Positions 6,431 to 14,663 of a stretch of 25,724 nt of DNA are shown piece by piece; position 1 is the stretch's first letter; every line of letters starts with the position of its first letter. A model generated the notes under the pieces. The model made no database searches and was not told the DNA's origin. It saw only the letters and a program-made list of their open reading frames with translations. The stretch lies in assembly GCA_964653235.1 (NCBI GenBank), contig CAZZCP010000031.1, forward strand, positions 1 through 25,724, given 5' to 3'. Both the position numbers and the translations under genes were made by a program. This DNA comes from CAZZCP01 sp964653235. GTDB lineage: Bacteria > Bdellovibrionota > Bdellovibrionia > Bdellovibrionales > UBA840.

Positions 6431-6493
6431 GATGTGACTCCTATATCTTTGTTTTAGTATTGGCGAAAGTCGGGGACTTGGCCAGTTTTTTTC

Positions 6494-7441
6494 TCATTGG
6501 CGCTCTAAAAAAGTCTTGTAGCTGGCAAGGTCTTTTTCTGCAAGCGGCTCGCGTTCACACTTCCAGCGTCGATGAATCCAAAGCCATTGCTCGGGAGTCT
6601 TGCGAATGTTATTTTCAATATATTTGGTATAATTTTGGGTATTTACAAAAATTGAGGTGTCTATGGCTTCTTTGCTTTTCTCTTCGGGTTCGAAAAATGG
6701 CAGTTCAGGAGAAAACTCTAAAATATTGTGGCCATTTTCTTGGCGAATGATATTGGCTGAGAGAACAGGCATTTTGGTTTTGAGAACCAAACTCGCTAGA
6801 CCTTTAGATGCCCTCGCCGGTGTACCAAAAAAATCAACGCGTACCCCTGCATCACCTGGTGCATGCTGGTCTAAAATAAAAACGCAGATCTCTTGATTTT
6901 TCGAGGCGCGAAGCATCTCTTTTAAAGCAGTAACACTGTCATTTGCGTAGAGTACCCCGATGCCAAAATCGACTCTTTGTTTTTCTGTTATAAATTGCGC
7001 AAAAGAATTTTTTACTTTTTTTACAGTAACTTTAAAAGCGGTGTATTGGGCAAGGCCTCTAAGTGCGAGTTCCCAATTGCCGTAGTGGCCGCAAAGAATC
7101 AAAACCCCTTTGCCTTTTTGTTTTGCTTTTTCGATGTTTTCATAGCCTTTGACTTCAATATAATTCGAACTTTCATCAGGTTTTATCGCACAATTTCGAA
7201 TGATTTCTAAAAATACAATTCCAAGGTGCCTGTAGTGTTTGCGCTTTAGCTCTTTCATTTCAGTAGATGAAATTTCATGGCCGAGTGCGAGTTGCAAATT
7301 ACTATCTATAATATTTTTTCTAAATCCAATGAATTGAAGAAAGGCACCTAGGCTTCGACCCAGTGTTAAAAAAAGACTTTGGGGTAGAGCTTTTAGAATA
7401 GAGCCCCAAAAGACAACTATGATCCATAAGATTTGTTTCAT
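6494..7441 (-). CDS. lpxL: Lipid A biosynthesis acyltransferase (LpxL/HtrB family)
   Basis: Inner-membrane enzyme that adds a secondary acyl chain to Kdo-lipid A or an equivalent precursor. At 315 residues it has normal family length. An N-terminal membrane anchor (about 4-22) is followed by the HX4E catalytic motif HYGNWE (His119-Glu124), a conserved DQHAPG segment (about 191-196) with GVRVDFFGTPAR, and the C-terminal WLWIHRRWK signature (about 292-300). Whether it is an LpxL, LpxM or LpxP equivalent cannot be decided. There is no Shine-Dalgarno site; a GATAAT box ends 9 bp before the ATG, so the mRNA may be leaderless or nearly so. It is divergent from the AsmA-like gene and 63 bp upstream of the carbonic-anhydrase-like gene. 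Confidence 0.92.
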   Translation of the reverse strand: MKQILWIIVVFWGSILKALPQSLFLTLGRSLGAFLQFIGFRKNIIDSNLQLALGHEISSTEMKELKRKHYRHLGIVFLEIIRNCAIKPDESSNYIEVKGYENIEKAKQKGKGVLILCGHYGNWELALRGLAQYTAFKVTVKKVKNSFAQFITEKQRVDFGIGVLYANDSVTALKEMLRASKNQEICVFILDQHAPGDAGVRVDFFGTPARASKGLASLVLKTKMPVLSANIIRQENGHNILEFSPELPFFEPEEKSKEAIDTSIFVNTQNYTKYIENNIRKTPEQWLWIHRRWKCEREPLAEKDLASYKTFLERQ

Positions 7442-7463
7442 GTAAAAAAATTATCAGAGCTTG

Positions 7464-7486
7464 ATCTAGTTGCCAAGAAACTAGAT
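7464..7486. promoter_or_regulatory. Dyad between divergent lpxL and asmA-like genes
   Basis: ATCTAGTT (7464-7471) and AACTAGAT (7479-7486) form an 8-bp inverted repeat with a 7-bp spacer. It sits midway in the 79-bp divergent gap, where the -35 regions of both genes are expected. A shared repressor or activator site is plausible. Confidence 0.45.
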
Positions 7487-7514
7487 TGAGGGCCTTGCAA
7501 CTAAACTATATCCT
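7486..7514 (+). promoter_or_regulatory. Candidate promoter of the AsmA-like gene, start at or near the ATG
   Basis: TTGAGG (7486-7491), 17 bp, TATCCT (7509-7514). Each box matches consensus at four of six positions. The -10 box ends 6 bp before the ATG at 7521, and no Shine-Dalgarno site is present. The boxes are weak; the support is the correct spacing and the absence of any ribosome site. Confidence 0.4.
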
Positions 7515-7520
7515 TTTGAT

Positions 7521-10394
7521 ATGAAAGGCTTTCTCAAGTATTTTTCGATTTTTCTAGGCCTTGTTTTATGCATTTTGCTAGCAGCCTATTTTCTCTTGCC
7601 GCCATTTTTGACCGATGAGGTCAATGCTGCACTTGAACCACACGGAGCACGAATCGAGAGTTTAGATTGGTCACTCTCTGATCGAGTTGAGCTGCGAGTC
7701 AGTGGTTTGACCTACCAAAAACAAGAATTCATGCAAATCAGTGTGGCATCTTTAGAAATTGAGTTTGGCTGGTTGGACTATCTTAGCAGTGATCGAATCT
7801 CTGCTCTTGTAAGAATTCAAAACCCAAGAGTGAGTTTGAATTTGCTCTCTGCCCCAAAAGAGGGCCCCAAAAAACAAGATTCTTCAGTGCCTTCACAAGG
7901 CATCAGTCTGACTCAAGAATTGCAAAAGCTGCAAGATAGTCTCTCTATCTTTTCGATCGATGTGCAAATGCTCATGCAAGATCTGAGTTTAAAAGTGATA
8001 GAGAAGGCCTTTCAGTTGAATTGCTCTGAAGGATCAAGCAAGGTCGAACTAAAAAATTTTGGTGAACAAAATCGATTTGAATTTAAGACCAACTGCCAAG
8101 CTAAGGTCAATGACATTGAAGTCAATTCTCCCATTGCACTTGAAACGCTATTTCGCCTGAGCCCACAAGCTTTTCAAAGTCAGCAGAGTTCGCTCAATTT
8201 AGGAGGATTTGAGTTTCAAGCCAAGGGGAGTACTGATTTGCAAAACATGACTCATGCTTGGGACTTGGCATTGCAAATTGCAGATCTCTCAAAGCTACCT
8301 GTGCCGCCGCAAATACTACCGGTTGGTAGATATAAGGGCCGTGTAGATATCCAAAGCAGTCTTCGTGGCAGCTTAGAAAATCCAAGGGCTAAAGGAAGAG
8401 TCTTTCTTCAGGGGCTAGAAGGGGTGTATCGAACTCAGCAAGATGCATTAAAGGCAGAGGGCCTTGCCCGTGTTCAAAGTGATATTCTTTTTGAATACAG
8501 TAACAACCAAGCGCAACTGCCATCGATTCAGTTTTTACTTGATTTGAGTGAGTCTTCGATTCAGTACCAAGGCCAATTGAACAAACCCAAAAAGACTCCT
8601 TTGCAGCTTGAACTTCAAGGAAAGTGGCAAAAATCTCAATTGCAAGTCGATAAAGCAAAGTTTCAATTTGCCAGCCTTCAGGTTTTAAGCAGCGGAAATT
8701 TGGCTCTTGCAGGGGGAGCTATGAGCCGTTTTCAAGTGCAAATGCCTTTGGTGAATCTTAGAGGTTTTGAGAACTACTTTTTGGCAATGAAAAAACAACC
8801 GCTGACTGGTAATTTGGGTTTTCAGGCTGCTGTTCAAGGAGACATCTCGAAGCCTGAAAACTTTAGTGTTGATGTCAAGCAGCTGCAATTGAAAAACATT
8901 TCTAGTTTTATCTCTTTTAAAGACCAAGCAACAGAAATAGAAGGTCCACTTCAAGTTGATTTTCAAGCAGATTTAAAGCTAGCGCAAAAACAAATTCAAA
9001 ACGCCAAGTTGAGTGGTTTTGTGAATTTGACACGAATGAAAATACGTCATCCTTCAGGACAAAAATTGGCCAATCAGAAACTAGAGGTAAATTTAAAAGC
9101 AGCTAAAAAAGGCAAACAACTGAATCTATCAAAACTTAGTCTTGCTACCCACGCTGGAAGCTTTAATATTTCAGGAGCCCTATCTGACTTCTTCGATCCA
9201 AGATTTCAAATTGCGGCCCAGCTGAATTCTTTTTATCCGCAAAAACTCAAAGAGAATTTACCAAAAGACCAAGCCGATCTATTGCCCAATGCTTTGATTC
9301 AAGCCAAGTTGAATGCGAAGGGTCAATGGAAATCAAAACTTGGAATTGAAAAGAGTCCTATATCGGCAACGGGTGCTATCAATGTGAATATTCCAGAATT
9401 TGTTTATCGAAGTCCTCAGACACAAACAGCCAATCCAGAAGCTGCGGGGAGCAAAAAAGACAAGCCAAAGCCATTGGTTCCAGATTGGCCCATATTTAAA
9501 AATTCAGTGGTCAAGACCAATTTGAAGATCAAAAAAGTAGACTTTGATGGTCTCTTAATTCAAGGAATCGATTTTCAAGCCAACTACAATCGTCAAAACT
9601 TTTTGGCCAAAGGTAGCATTCAAAAACTTTTTGATGCCCTATTTCGCCTAGATCAATTCTCAATGAACTTAGGCCAAGCTCAGCCCGCAATCGGAATGAA
9701 AGCCCTGGTGCAAAACTTCAATTTGCAAAAAGCGGTCAATTGGGCTCTTCCTGAGATGAAAGATCAAATTAAAGGAACCGCTAATGGTCAATTGTCTACA
9801 GTTTTAGCCCATCCCAGTAGAGAAAATTTTATCGATCAGTCGAAAGCGACTGGAGACCTAAAAATCAAAAACTTGTACTTAAGTAGTATTGAAATCGATT
9901 CAATGCTCAATGAGTTACTAGCTAAAATTCCGCAAAATCTTTATCAGGCAAAGCCTGTGAAGAACAAGGGGGCTCTTCTTGATGCTGAGGCTGTTTTTTC
10001 GCTCGATCAAGGCAAGATGAACTTAAGCAAGTTTAGCGCAATCAATCCCCGAAAAGACCTGCTTACGGCAAAAGGCTTTGTCACCACCAAGAAAGCAATC
10101 GATATGCAGGCCAAGTTGCATGTTACAAGTCCTGAGATTCGCGGCTCTCTCAGAAAAGCAAATTCAGATGAACAAGGAAGGTTTGTCTTTCCACTGCGAA
10201 TTACTGGTACGATCGACAATCCTCAATACAATATCACATCGACCACCATAAATACTCTGGTTAAAAATACGCTCAATTATGAGAAAAAGCAGGCGATTAA
10301 AAAGGTCGAAAAGAGGGCGCAAAAAGAAGCGCAAAAGCAGGTAGACCAGCTCAAGAAAAAGGGTGTCGAGGAGCTTAAAAAGTTGTTTCAATAG
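7521..10394 (+). CDS. Large AsmA-like envelope protein (AsmA/TamB/YhdP superfamily)
   Basis: A 957-residue protein with one N-terminal membrane anchor (about residues 5-27). A long body of repeated short beta strands, alternating polar and hydrophobic residues, follows through the periplasm. An AsmA-like C-terminal region (about 700-910) contains KGTANGQLSTVLAHPS and TGDLKIKNLYLSS. The protein ends in a highly basic helix (about 918-957, rich in Lys and Gln). Members of this superfamily form bridge-like proteins that help carry phospholipid to the outer membrane; that role is inferred from the family. The gene is divergent from lpxL, which suits shared envelope-lipid functions. No Shine-Dalgarno site precedes the ATG. 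Copy A of the 170-bp repeat starts 13 bp after its stop codon. Confidence 0.8.
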   Translation: MKGFLKYFSIFLGLVLCILLAAYFLLPPFLTDEVNAALEPHGARIESLDWSLSDRVELRVSGLTYQKQEFMQISVASLEIEFGWLDYLSSDRISALVRIQNPRVSLNLLSAPKEGPKKQDSSVPSQGISLTQELQKLQDSLSIFSIDVQMLMQDLSLKVIEKAFQLNCSEGSSKVELKNFGEQNRFEFKTNCQAKVNDIEVNSPIALETLFRLSPQAFQSQQSSLNLGGFEFQAKGSTDLQNMTHAWDLALQIADLSKLPVPPQILPVGRYKGRVDIQSSLRGSLENPRAKGRVFLQGLEGVYRTQQDALKAEGLARVQSDILFEYSNNQAQLPSIQFLLDLSESSIQYQGQLNKPKKTPLQLELQGKWQKSQLQVDKAKFQFASLQVLSSGNLALAGGAMSRFQVQMPLVNLRGFENYFLAMKKQPLTGNLGFQAAVQGDISKPENFSVDVKQLQLKNISSFISFKDQATEIEGPLQVDFQADLKLAQKQIQNAKLSGFVNLTRMKIRHPSGQKLANQKLEVNLKAAKKGKQLNLSKLSLATHAGSFNISGALSDFFDPRFQIAAQLNSFYPQKLKENLPKDQADLLPNALIQAKLNAKGQWKSKLGIEKSPISATGAINVNIPEFVYRSPQTQTANPEAAGSKKDKPKPLVPDWPIFKNSVVKTNLKIKKVDFDGLLIQGIDFQANYNRQNFLAKGSIQKLFDALFRLDQFSMNLGQAQPAIGMKALVQNFNLQKAVNWALPEMKDQIKGTANGQLSTVLAHPSRENFIDQSKATGDLKIKNLYLSSIEIDSMLNELLAKIPQNLYQAKPVKNKGALLDAEAVFSLDQGKMNLSKFSAINPRKDLLTAKGFVTTKKAIDMQAKLHVTSPEIRGSLRKANSDEQGRFVFPLRITGTIDNPQYNITSTTINTLVKNTLNYEKKQAIKKVEKRAQKEAQKQVDQLKKKGVEELKKLFQ

Positions 10395-10403
10395 AAAGAA
10401 TCC

Positions 10404-10581
10404 CTAGCTGCTCCCTTTTATTTCACTTCGGACATCCGTCCGAAACAGCTAAAGGTACAAAATAATTCATCAATTTTGTCCGTAAGGGCTTAAAATTCGA
10501 TGCATTCTCGGACGCAGCTTTTAGGTATTTGAAATTAGGCTTTTAGTTCGAGACAAAATTGAAATAAAAGGGAGCAGCTAG
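10404..10581 (+). repeat. 170-bp inverted-terminal-repeat element, copy A
   Basis: The ends are a perfect 22-bp inverted repeat (10404-10425 and 10560-10581), the core being CTGCTCCCTTTTATTTCA at 10408-10425; the outermost 4 bp on each side are CTAG. The core element is 10408-10577 (170 bp). Inside is a perfect hairpin TTCGGAC-ATCC-GTCCGAA just after the left end. No open frame of note and no transposase. It matches copy C in reverse complement without gaps. It begins 9-13 bp after the stop of the AsmA-like gene and makes up most of the gap to the next gene. CTAG could be a 4-bp target duplication, but copies B and C show none. Confidence 0.9.
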
Positions 10582-10682
10582 TAGTTTATGCCCTTAAGTA
10601 TCTGTTTTTGCTTTAAAAAAACCTTTTTGTAAGACTAAAGTTTCATATCGATACGTCCGATAAAGAGACATTGGAGATTTGT

Positions 10683-12242
10683 ATGAAATACAGTTTTTTT
10701 GCACTATTGAGTTTAACTTTATTTGTTACTTTTCAAAATTGCAGTGCTCCTGTGAATCCATTGGCACAGCAAGAAATTGAGTCTTGCTCTGATTCAGAAG
10801 CTCCAGAAGTTACAAGCATGAGAATTACCGATCTTGGAGGGCAAGGCTCTATTGGTGTTAACGCAACTTATCCACCTGGATCGACTCTGCAGTTTAGCGT
10901 CGCAGGCGCTACAGCAGCGGGGCAGTTTCGTATCGAAAATGGCACTGGCAATGTCATAGGCTCTGAATTTGGCAGCAGTTTTCAATTTACTTTTAACACT
11001 TCTGACAGTTATCTCATTAGTTTTCGCGATGAAGAAGCAGGAAGCTCATGCTCAGGTCTAGTGGCAAATACTACAGTTGTGATTCAACCAGAAGCAGGTA
11101 CAGGTTGTATTGATCTAAACGAATCTGACTTTAGCTTGAACTGCCCTCAAGAGGCAAATATCAATGAAGAGTTTCGGTGCAATGTCACTCGCAATGCAAG
11201 TCTTCTTGATTTTCAAGATGTAAGAACAATCAATGTTAATGCGACTGCAACTGATCCGAATTCTAGTGGTGTGATTCGAGTCACTGCAACACAGGTGGGA
11301 AGCTTAAGTCTTGAAGTAGTTGCTGAAGCTCGCAATCCCGATTTGTGTGAACAGTTTCCCTCGGTGCAGGCCGATATCAATATCATCGACCCAGTGGAAC
11401 CTCCTCCTCCTCCCGCTCCTGATGCTTTAGAGGAGGCCTTAAGACAAACTGAATTTATTGGACAAAATTGTCCTTTGATGCAAAGTGAACCCAACTGCAT
11501 TGGATATATGCATGTCAGAGTACCAGCAGACTTTCACTACCGTATTTGGGTTGAACGAGATGATGGCGGTTTTAACTCCCTCTTTGGTGGCTGTGAAGTT
11601 TCTACTGGTGAACCAACTCAAGCGGCTACTGGTACTTGGATCAATCGTGAAGGTAAAATTCTTTACCTAGCAGTAGCTGAGAGATGTGCTGACATCAATA
11701 CAAGTGATGAGATTCGCAATCTGGTTGATGCAGACAATAATACCAATACAAGAATAAAGAAGGTCATTCTAAAAGGTGGAGATGTAGCCTCTCGCCGCTT
11801 AAGTGGTAGAATCATTCCGACTCGCTGGGATGGTGCAAACAACAACATACCTTGTGATATTGTTTTCAACGAAAATTATAAGCATTTTATTTGTTATGAG
11901 GCTGCTTTTCTCACTTACAAGCTAGAGAACCATGACAAGGTAAATGTTTTTACTAAATCTGCGAGTAGAGATGAGCCTGTAAGTCATCATTGTCATGTAT
12001 TGGATTTGGAAGATGGCACAATAACCACAAGTACTACCGGAGAGAGTCCCGATACTTCATGGCTACCTAATAATGGCACGGTTCAGTTTATTCTTTTTAA
12101 CACGGGTAGCGCGGGCAATTGCTCTCTCTATAACGAACATTTGGCTGCACGTGATCCACGTGAGGTGGTCTATATTCACACCAGTCTTGAGGCTTACCAA
12201 AACTTCAATCCTGACGACTTTGAAGATGTAAGCCCCCGATAA
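10683..12242 (+). CDS. Surface or periplasmic lipoprotein of unknown function, with Ig-like N-terminal part
   Basis: A 519-residue protein. ATG 10683 is preferred over the in-frame TTG at 10671 because GGAG lies 6 bp before it. Residues 1-19 are a signal sequence ending F-Q-N-C, so Cys20 is the likely lipid-attachment site, although the lipobox is not canonical. Two beta-rich segments follow (about 25-130 and 133-235) with paired cysteines, resembling bacterial Ig-like domains. A proline linker (EPPPPPAPD, about 239) leads to a C-terminal domain (about 248-519) rich in Cys and aromatic residues that I cannot assign. It is flanked by copy A of the 170-bp repeat upstream and a partial repeat end downstream, and its expression appears independent of purK. 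Confidence 0.75.
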   Translation: MKYSFFALLSLTLFVTFQNCSAPVNPLAQQEIESCSDSEAPEVTSMRITDLGGQGSIGVNATYPPGSTLQFSVAGATAAGQFRIENGTGNVIGSEFGSSFQFTFNTSDSYLISFRDEEAGSSCSGLVANTTVVIQPEAGTGCIDLNESDFSLNCPQEANINEEFRCNVTRNASLLDFQDVRTINVNATATDPNSSGVIRVTATQVGSLSLEVVAEARNPDLCEQFPSVQADINIIDPVEPPPPPAPDALEEALRQTEFIGQNCPLMQSEPNCIGYMHVRVPADFHYRIWVERDDGGFNSLFGGCEVSTGEPTQAATGTWINREGKILYLAVAERCADINTSDEIRNLVDADNNTNTRIKKVILKGGDVASRRLSGRIIPTRWDGANNNIPCDIVFNENYKHFICYEAAFLTYKLENHDKVNVFTKSASRDEPVSHHCHVLDLEDGTITTSTTGESPDTSWLPNNGTVQFILFNTGSAGNCSLYNEHLAARDPREVVYIHTSLEAYQNFNPDDFEDVSPR

Positions 12243-12247
12243 TTAGA

Positions 12248-12259
12248 CTGTTCCCTTTT
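12248..12259 (+). repeat. Possible degenerate single end of the 170-bp element
   Basis: CTGTTCCCTTTT differs at one base from the element end CTGCTCCCTTTT. It lies 5 bp after the stop codon of the 10683-12242 lipoprotein gene, in the same orientation relative to that gene as copies A and B have to theirs. No matching second end is visible nearby, and the match is short enough to be chance. Confidence 0.25.
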
Positions 12260-12263
12260 GCTG

Positions 12264-12292
12264 TTGATAAAGCAGCCAAAGAGCCTTATAAA
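12264..12292 (+). promoter_or_regulatory. Near-consensus sigma70 promoter of purKE, leaderless geometry
   Basis: TTGATA (12264-12269), 17 bp, TATAAA (12287-12292). The ATG of purK at 12298 starts 6 bp past the last base of the -10 box, so transcription would begin at or inside the start codon. A hairpin GCCTT-ATAAA-AAGGC (12283-12297) covers the same bases and ends directly at the ATG; its AAGG would lie too close to act as a normal ribosome site. No PurR-like operator was recognised. Confidence 0.65.
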
Positions 12293-12297
12293 AAGGC

Positions 12298-13398
12298 ATG
12301 CAAAAGCGAATTGGAATTCTCGGCTCAGGGCAACTGGGCCGAATGATGTTTTCGCCGGCTACGGCACTGGGGCTTGATATTTATTTCTATGGCCCACTTT
12401 CTGGCAGCATTGACTTTCACTTAAGCCAAGGGGATTTGCAAGACTCAAAAGGCATTTTAGATTTTGCTCTGGACAAAGACATCATTGGCTATGAAATCGA
12501 GTCGGTAAATCTTGAGGCATTGCAAAAACTGGGTAGCAAAGTTAAGCCATCTGCTGAGATTCTAAATATCATTCAAGACAAAGGGGTGCAAAAAAAGTTT
12601 TTGCAAGATCACTCTTACACAACTAGCTCATTTGAAATTTGTAGTTTTCAAGATTTACAGTCGAAAGATCTGCAAGAAAAGGTGATCAAAATAACCAAAG
12701 GTGGTTATGATGGCCGAGGGGTTTGGATAACGACAGATGCGAGTGCTCTACCGCAAGATTTTGAATATGTGCTTGAAGACAAGGTCGATATACAAGCCGA
12801 ATATGCGATTCAAATTGCTCGTAATGCAAGAGGCGAGCTTGCTTTATATGATCCGGTTGAAATGTTTTTTGATTCAAAAAGCAATCAGCTCGACTACTTG
12901 ATCTGTCCTGCTCAAATCTCAACAGAGCTTTTAAAACAAATGCAAGAGATGGCAAAAGCGATAGCCAATCAAGTTTCTCTAGAAGGAATATTGTCGATCG
13001 AGTTTTTTCTCGACCATAAGGCTAAATTGTTTGTCAATGAAATGGCCCCAAGAGTTCACAACAGTGGGCATCACAGCATCGATGCTGCCGAGACCTCGCA
13101 GTTTGAGCAGTATTTAAGAGCGATTTGTAATTTACCACTAGGATCAAGCAATGCGACTTCGAAATCTTTGTGCATCAATTTAGTAGGGGCCGAAAATGCT
13201 GAGGGTCTTGTAGACTATGGTTTTCGCGAAAAATTGATTCAAGATCCACAAATCAAATTGCATTGGTACGGAAAAACTCGAGTTCGGCCTTTTCGAAAAA
13301 TGGGGCATATAACAATTTTGGGCGAGACAAACGATCAGATGCTTGCAAAACTAAAACAGATTCGTCCATTTTTAAAAATTCAAGCGGAGTCAAAATGA
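12298..13398 (+). CDS. purK: N5-carboxyaminoimidazole ribonucleotide synthase
   Basis: ATP-dependent carboxylation of aminoimidazole ribonucleotide with bicarbonate to N5-CAIR in purine synthesis; cytosolic. The protein is 366 residues, close to E. coli PurK (355). Visible features are the N-terminal IGILGSGQLGRMM (residues 5-17), the ATP-grasp KITKGGYDGRG loop (about 132-142), a glutamate-bearing strand ILSIEFFLD, and the family signature NEMAPRVHNSGHHSIDA (about 247-263). It overlaps purE by 4 bp (ATGA), so the two steps are co-translated. The promoter directly before the ATG suggests a leaderless message. Confidence 0.96.
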   Translation: MQKRIGILGSGQLGRMMFSPATALGLDIYFYGPLSGSIDFHLSQGDLQDSKGILDFALDKDIIGYEIESVNLEALQKLGSKVKPSAEILNIIQDKGVQKKFLQDHSYTTSSFEICSFQDLQSKDLQEKVIKITKGGYDGRGVWITTDASALPQDFEYVLEDKVDIQAEYAIQIARNARGELALYDPVEMFFDSKSNQLDYLICPAQISTELLKQMQEMAKAIANQVSLEGILSIEFFLDHKAKLFVNEMAPRVHNSGHHSIDAAETSQFEQYLRAICNLPLGSSNATSKSLCINLVGAENAEGLVDYGFREKLIQDPQIKLHWYGKTRVRPFRKMGHITILGETNDQMLAKLKQIRPFLKIQAESK

Positions 13399-13871
13399 AA
13401 GTCATCATTTGTATGGGTTCAAAAAGTGATTGGGATGTGGTGTCTCCTTGTGCCGAAATCTTAAAAGATTTTGCGGTGGAGCATGAAGTTCGTATTTTAT
13501 CAGCTCACAGAATACCAGAGAAAATGTTGTCAGCGGCTAAGAATTTTGAGTCAGAGGGCTTTGATGTGGTCATAGCCGCCGCGGGGGGAGCTGCCCACCT
13601 ACCAGGAATGCTTGCCAGCAATACGATTCTTCCCGTGATAGGCATACCAGTACATTCGAGAAACTCTATACTCGGTATCGATTCACTTCTTTCGATTGTG
13701 CAGATGCCATCAGGTGTTCCCGTGGCAAGTATGGCGGTCAATGGAGCAGAGAATGCGGCTCTGTTTGCAGTTCAGATTTTAGCACGAAAAAGTTCTGATT
13801 TGAGTCAAAAACTGCATCAATACAAAGAAGCTCTAAAAGACAAAGTACAAAAACAACAAGAAAGTCTGTAA
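13395..13871 (+). CDS. purE: N5-carboxyaminoimidazole ribonucleotide mutase
   Basis: Class I PurE, moving the carboxyl group of N5-CAIR to give CAIR, the step after PurK. The protein is 158 residues (E. coli 169). It contains MGSKSDWD (7-14) with the Ser/Asp pair of the active site, SAHRIP (36-41) with catalytic His38, the glycine-rich AAAGGAAHLPGM loop and VHSRNSILGIDSLLSIVQMPSG. The frame is open further upstream, but ATG 13395 overlapping the purK stop is the correct start because family homology begins there. It converges with the LON-domain gene; no strong terminator is visible in 13872-13963. Confidence 0.96.
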   Translation: MKVIICMGSKSDWDVVSPCAEILKDFAVEHEVRILSAHRIPEKMLSAAKNFESEGFDVVIAAAGGAAHLPGMLASNTILPVIGIPVHSRNSILGIDSLLSIVQMPSGVPVASMAVNGAENAALFAVQILARKSSDLSQKLHQYKEALKDKVQKQQESL

Positions 13872-13963
13872 CTCAGGCGTCTTAGCTTTCGTCTTCAAAT
13901 CTGCTCTATTCTTAAATGAACGTGATCTGAAGTCCTCATAAAGATGATCTAAGCTCAACTGGC

Positions 13964-14602
13964 CTAGTTGCTTGGCTGAAATACCTGATAGATGCTCTCA
14001 AATCTCTCAATGGGATCGGGCATCTCAAGAATTCTTTGCATCTCGGGGGCATCAAAGCGAATGAATTGAAAGATTGCAAAAGTGAAGTCTTCAAAGCTTT
14101 GATTGATCCATTCTTGTTTACAAAGATAGTCTTTGAGCTTGGGATTGTTTTGCTCAGCCATATCTATAAGTATCTGCTCGAGCTTTTGTCTTTGGTTCTC
14201 TAGCTCATCAGTGATCTCTACTTCATCATCTTCAACCAGCTTACACTTTGCCACCCGGTAGGGAACGGATTGCGTCTCTTCAATCAGTTGATAGCGGGCA
14301 TCCATTTTAACTTCGGCAAAGATTCTGCCATCAGCGGTAATATCAGTGATTTCAGCAAAGCCAGCAGAAAAGATTTCTTTGGGCTGGTAATTGGCTTGAT
14401 TCGAGTTTAAGGTTTCAGCAAGGCTTTGATTGGCTTTGGCATCGGTGATGGTTTTTTCGACCTCACAAATCGCAATCTTTCGTTGTTCGCGAACCGCATC
14501 TTTGATAAGCGCTCGATAGCGAGGCTCAAACACATGAAGGGGAAATACGGTCTTTGGAAAACAAACACATTGAGGGATGGGGAAAAGGGCTATTTCTTCC
14601 AT
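13964..14602 (-). CDS. LON substrate-binding-domain protein (stand-alone)
   Basis: A 212-residue cytosolic protein made mostly of the Lon N-terminal substrate-binding domain: LFPIPQCVCFPKTVFPLHVFEPRYRAL (residues 6-32), then the beta-rich region ending about 115 (GRIFAEVKMDARYQLIEETQSVPYRVAKCKL), and a helical tail. There is no ATPase or protease domain, so it is not Lon. Stand-alone members are widespread; their role is unclear, possibly in substrate recognition or cell division. It lies 61 bp downstream of tetR on the same strand and may be co-transcribed with the efflux operon. No clear Shine-Dalgarno site precedes the ATG. Confidence 0.88.
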   Translation of the reverse strand: MEEIALFPIPQCVCFPKTVFPLHVFEPRYRALIKDAVREQRKIAICEVEKTITDAKANQSLAETLNSNQANYQPKEIFSAGFAEITDITADGRIFAEVKMDARYQLIEETQSVPYRVAKCKLVEDDEVEITDELENQRQKLEQILIDMAEQNNPKLKDYLCKQEWINQSFEDFTFAIFQFIRFDAPEMQRILEMPDPIERFESIYQVFQPSN

Positions 14603-14663
14603 ATTTATAATCTAACAGCCTTTTCGCAGATTGCTAGTCATTGGGCGCATGCACGAGCTTGGT

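Noticed and set aside
10404..10581. CTAG at both ends of copy A as a target-site duplication
   Set aside because: CTAG is itself a palindrome, and copies B and C show no direct flanking duplication, so it is not reliable evidence.
13263..13394. An upstream start for purE giving 44 extra residues
   Set aside because: The extension is purK read out of frame; PurE homology begins exactly at ATG 13395, which overlaps the purK stop.
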